Origin: Myxococcaceae bacterium
Lineage (GTDB): Bacteria; Myxococcota; Myxococcia; Myxococcales; Myxococcaceae
NCBI GenBank assembly: GCA_018262385.1
Contig: JAGSPQ010000385.1
Span: 1-7,128, forward strand
Reading direction: 5' to 3'
Length of the DNA: 7,128 nt
The translations under genes and the position numbers were made by a program. Shown here piece after piece: positions 6,390 to 7,128 of the stretch. The notes under the pieces were generated by a model. It did no database searches. It had not been told where the DNA came from and saw nothing but the letters and a program-made list of their open reading frames with translations. How positions within the stretch are numbered: the first letter of the stretch is position 1; every line of letters starts with the position of its first letter.

Positions 6390-6433
6390 CCCGAAGGTCG
6401 TTCGCGGCGGACTGCTGTCGACAGACCCGATTG

Positions 6434-7128
6434 CTAGCGCGCGGCGCTGAGCGCCCGCACCCGCTCGGCCAGGTTCAAGGTGAACAGCCGGAAGATGCAG
6501 AGCGCCGCCGCCGAGTTGTTGTACAGGTACTCGGCGAACGCGTTGCGCGAGATCACCAGCGCCTTCACCGCGGTGCGGGCCGTGACCCGGGCCGAGGTCG
6601 GCTCGTCGCGCAGCAGCGAGATCTCTCCCACGTAGGATCCGGCGCCCATCGTGTTGAGCAGCCGCGAGCTCGCGTCGGGCCCGCCGTAGACATCGACGAT
6701 CCCATCGACGATCACGAACAGCCCCGCCCCGGGCAAGCCGATCTGAATCACGTTCTGGGTCGGTGCGAAGGTCGCCTCGGTGCAGATCCGGTAGAGCGCC
6801 TTCATGTCGCCCAGGGTCAGCTCGGCGAACATCGGCAGTGCCTTGAGGAACCCGTAGCCGTCCGGCCCGGGGCTCTTCGCCGCCTCCGCCTTCGGTCGCG
6901 GGGCCCGCACCGGCGGCGAGGCGACGAGCGCGGCGATCTTCACCCGCACCTTCTCCGCCGCCGAGGGGTTGCCGCACAGCTCGAGCATCTGCGCCAGCTC
7001 GCTCAAGAGTCCCGCGTCCTGCTTGCCCTCGGGCACGCTGCGGGCGGTGTCGAGCAGCAGCTGCACCGCGCGCTCGGGGTGGCCGTACTGCACCATCAGC
7101 TCGGCCAGGCGGCGGGCCGCTCCAATCC
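6434..7128 (-). CDS. TPR and cyclic-nucleotide-binding domain protein, 5' end off window
   Basis: The frame is open to the window edge and stops at TAG 6434-6436. About 230 residues are visible; numbering here counts from the Met at 7096, which is probably internal because the TPR pattern (ARRLAELMVQYGHPERA) runs straight through it. Residues 1-58 are the last TPR-like hairpins, 59-80 a Pro/Ala/Lys linker, and 82-215 a CRP/PKA-type cyclic-nucleotide-binding domain: FLKALPMFAELTLGDM, the sheet with GLFVIVDGIVDVYG, the phosphate cassette GEISLLRDEPTSARVTA (157-173), and a closing helix. Glu158, for the ribose hydroxyl, is present, but the phosphate-contacting Arg (Arg82 in CRP) is Thr167. No DNA-binding domain follows, so it is a signalling adaptor rather than a transcription factor. 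It is the most upstream visible gene of the operon and directly precedes a cyclase. Confidence 0.88.
   Translation of the reverse strand, partial: IGAARRLAELMVQYGHPERAVQLLLDTARSVPEGKQDAGLLSELAQMLELCGNPSAAEKVRVKIAALVASPPVRAPRPKAEAAKSPGPDGYGFLKALPMFAELTLGDMKALYRICTEATFAPTQNVIQIGLPGAGLFVIVDGIVDVYGGPDASSRLLNTMGAGSYVGEISLLRDEPTSARVTARTAVKALVISRNAFAEYLYNNSAAALCIFRLFTLNLAERVRALSAAR

Noticed and set aside
6415..6424. Palindrome CTGTCGACAG as a LexA-type or CRP-type operator
   Set aside because: It lacks the central spacer of those sites, and several perfect 10-base palindromes are expected by chance in 7 kb.

Overview
The window reads as chromosomal DNA of a high-GC Gram-negative bacterium. Several signs together suggest a myxobacterium or relative (Myxococcota/Deltaproteobacteria): strong G/C bias at third codon positions, GTG starts, a lipoprotein with a long glycine-rich linker, a class III cyclase fused to an FHA domain, and TPR/cyclic-nucleotide-binding proteins. 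This placement is inference from gene style; no marker gene settles it.

Layout. Positions 1-177 hold the 3' end of a plus-strand gene for a probably exported protein. An imperfect inverted repeat (178-230) follows. A complete plus-strand lipoprotein gene (292-1497) then encodes a Gly-rich linker and a YWTD-like beta-propeller. Next is a tRNA-Glu(CTC) gene (1560-1632) with a well-formed sigma70-type promoter (1512-1540) and a near-perfect terminator hairpin (1657-1686). That hairpin also lies just beyond the stop of the genes converging from the right.

Everything from 1689 to the right edge is on the minus strand and packed like one operon, with gaps of 60, 46, 14, 7 and 9 bases. In transcription order it encodes: a TPR plus cyclic-nucleotide-binding protein (N-terminus off the window), a class III nucleotidyl cyclase with a C-terminal FHA domain, a GNAT acetyltransferase, a small TPR protein, a TetA-like MFS drug:H+ antiporter, and an NCS1-family nucleobase/allantoin/hydantoin-type permease. 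The last is broken: reading frame shifts near 2395 and about 60 residues expected between TM6 and TM8 are absent.

Working together. The first two operon genes look like a nucleotide second-messenger pair (maker and reader), with FHA and TPR surfaces for protein contacts. Both depart from the textbook residues: the cyclase has D and L where adenylyl cyclases have the purine-selecting K and D, and the binding domain has Thr where the phosphate-contacting Arg is expected. Cofactor or ligand identity is therefore open. The downstream acetyltransferase and two transporters may be output or passengers; the sequence alone does not decide. No CRISPR array, insertion sequence, phage gene or defence system was seen. 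No gene-free stretch exceeds 300 bases.
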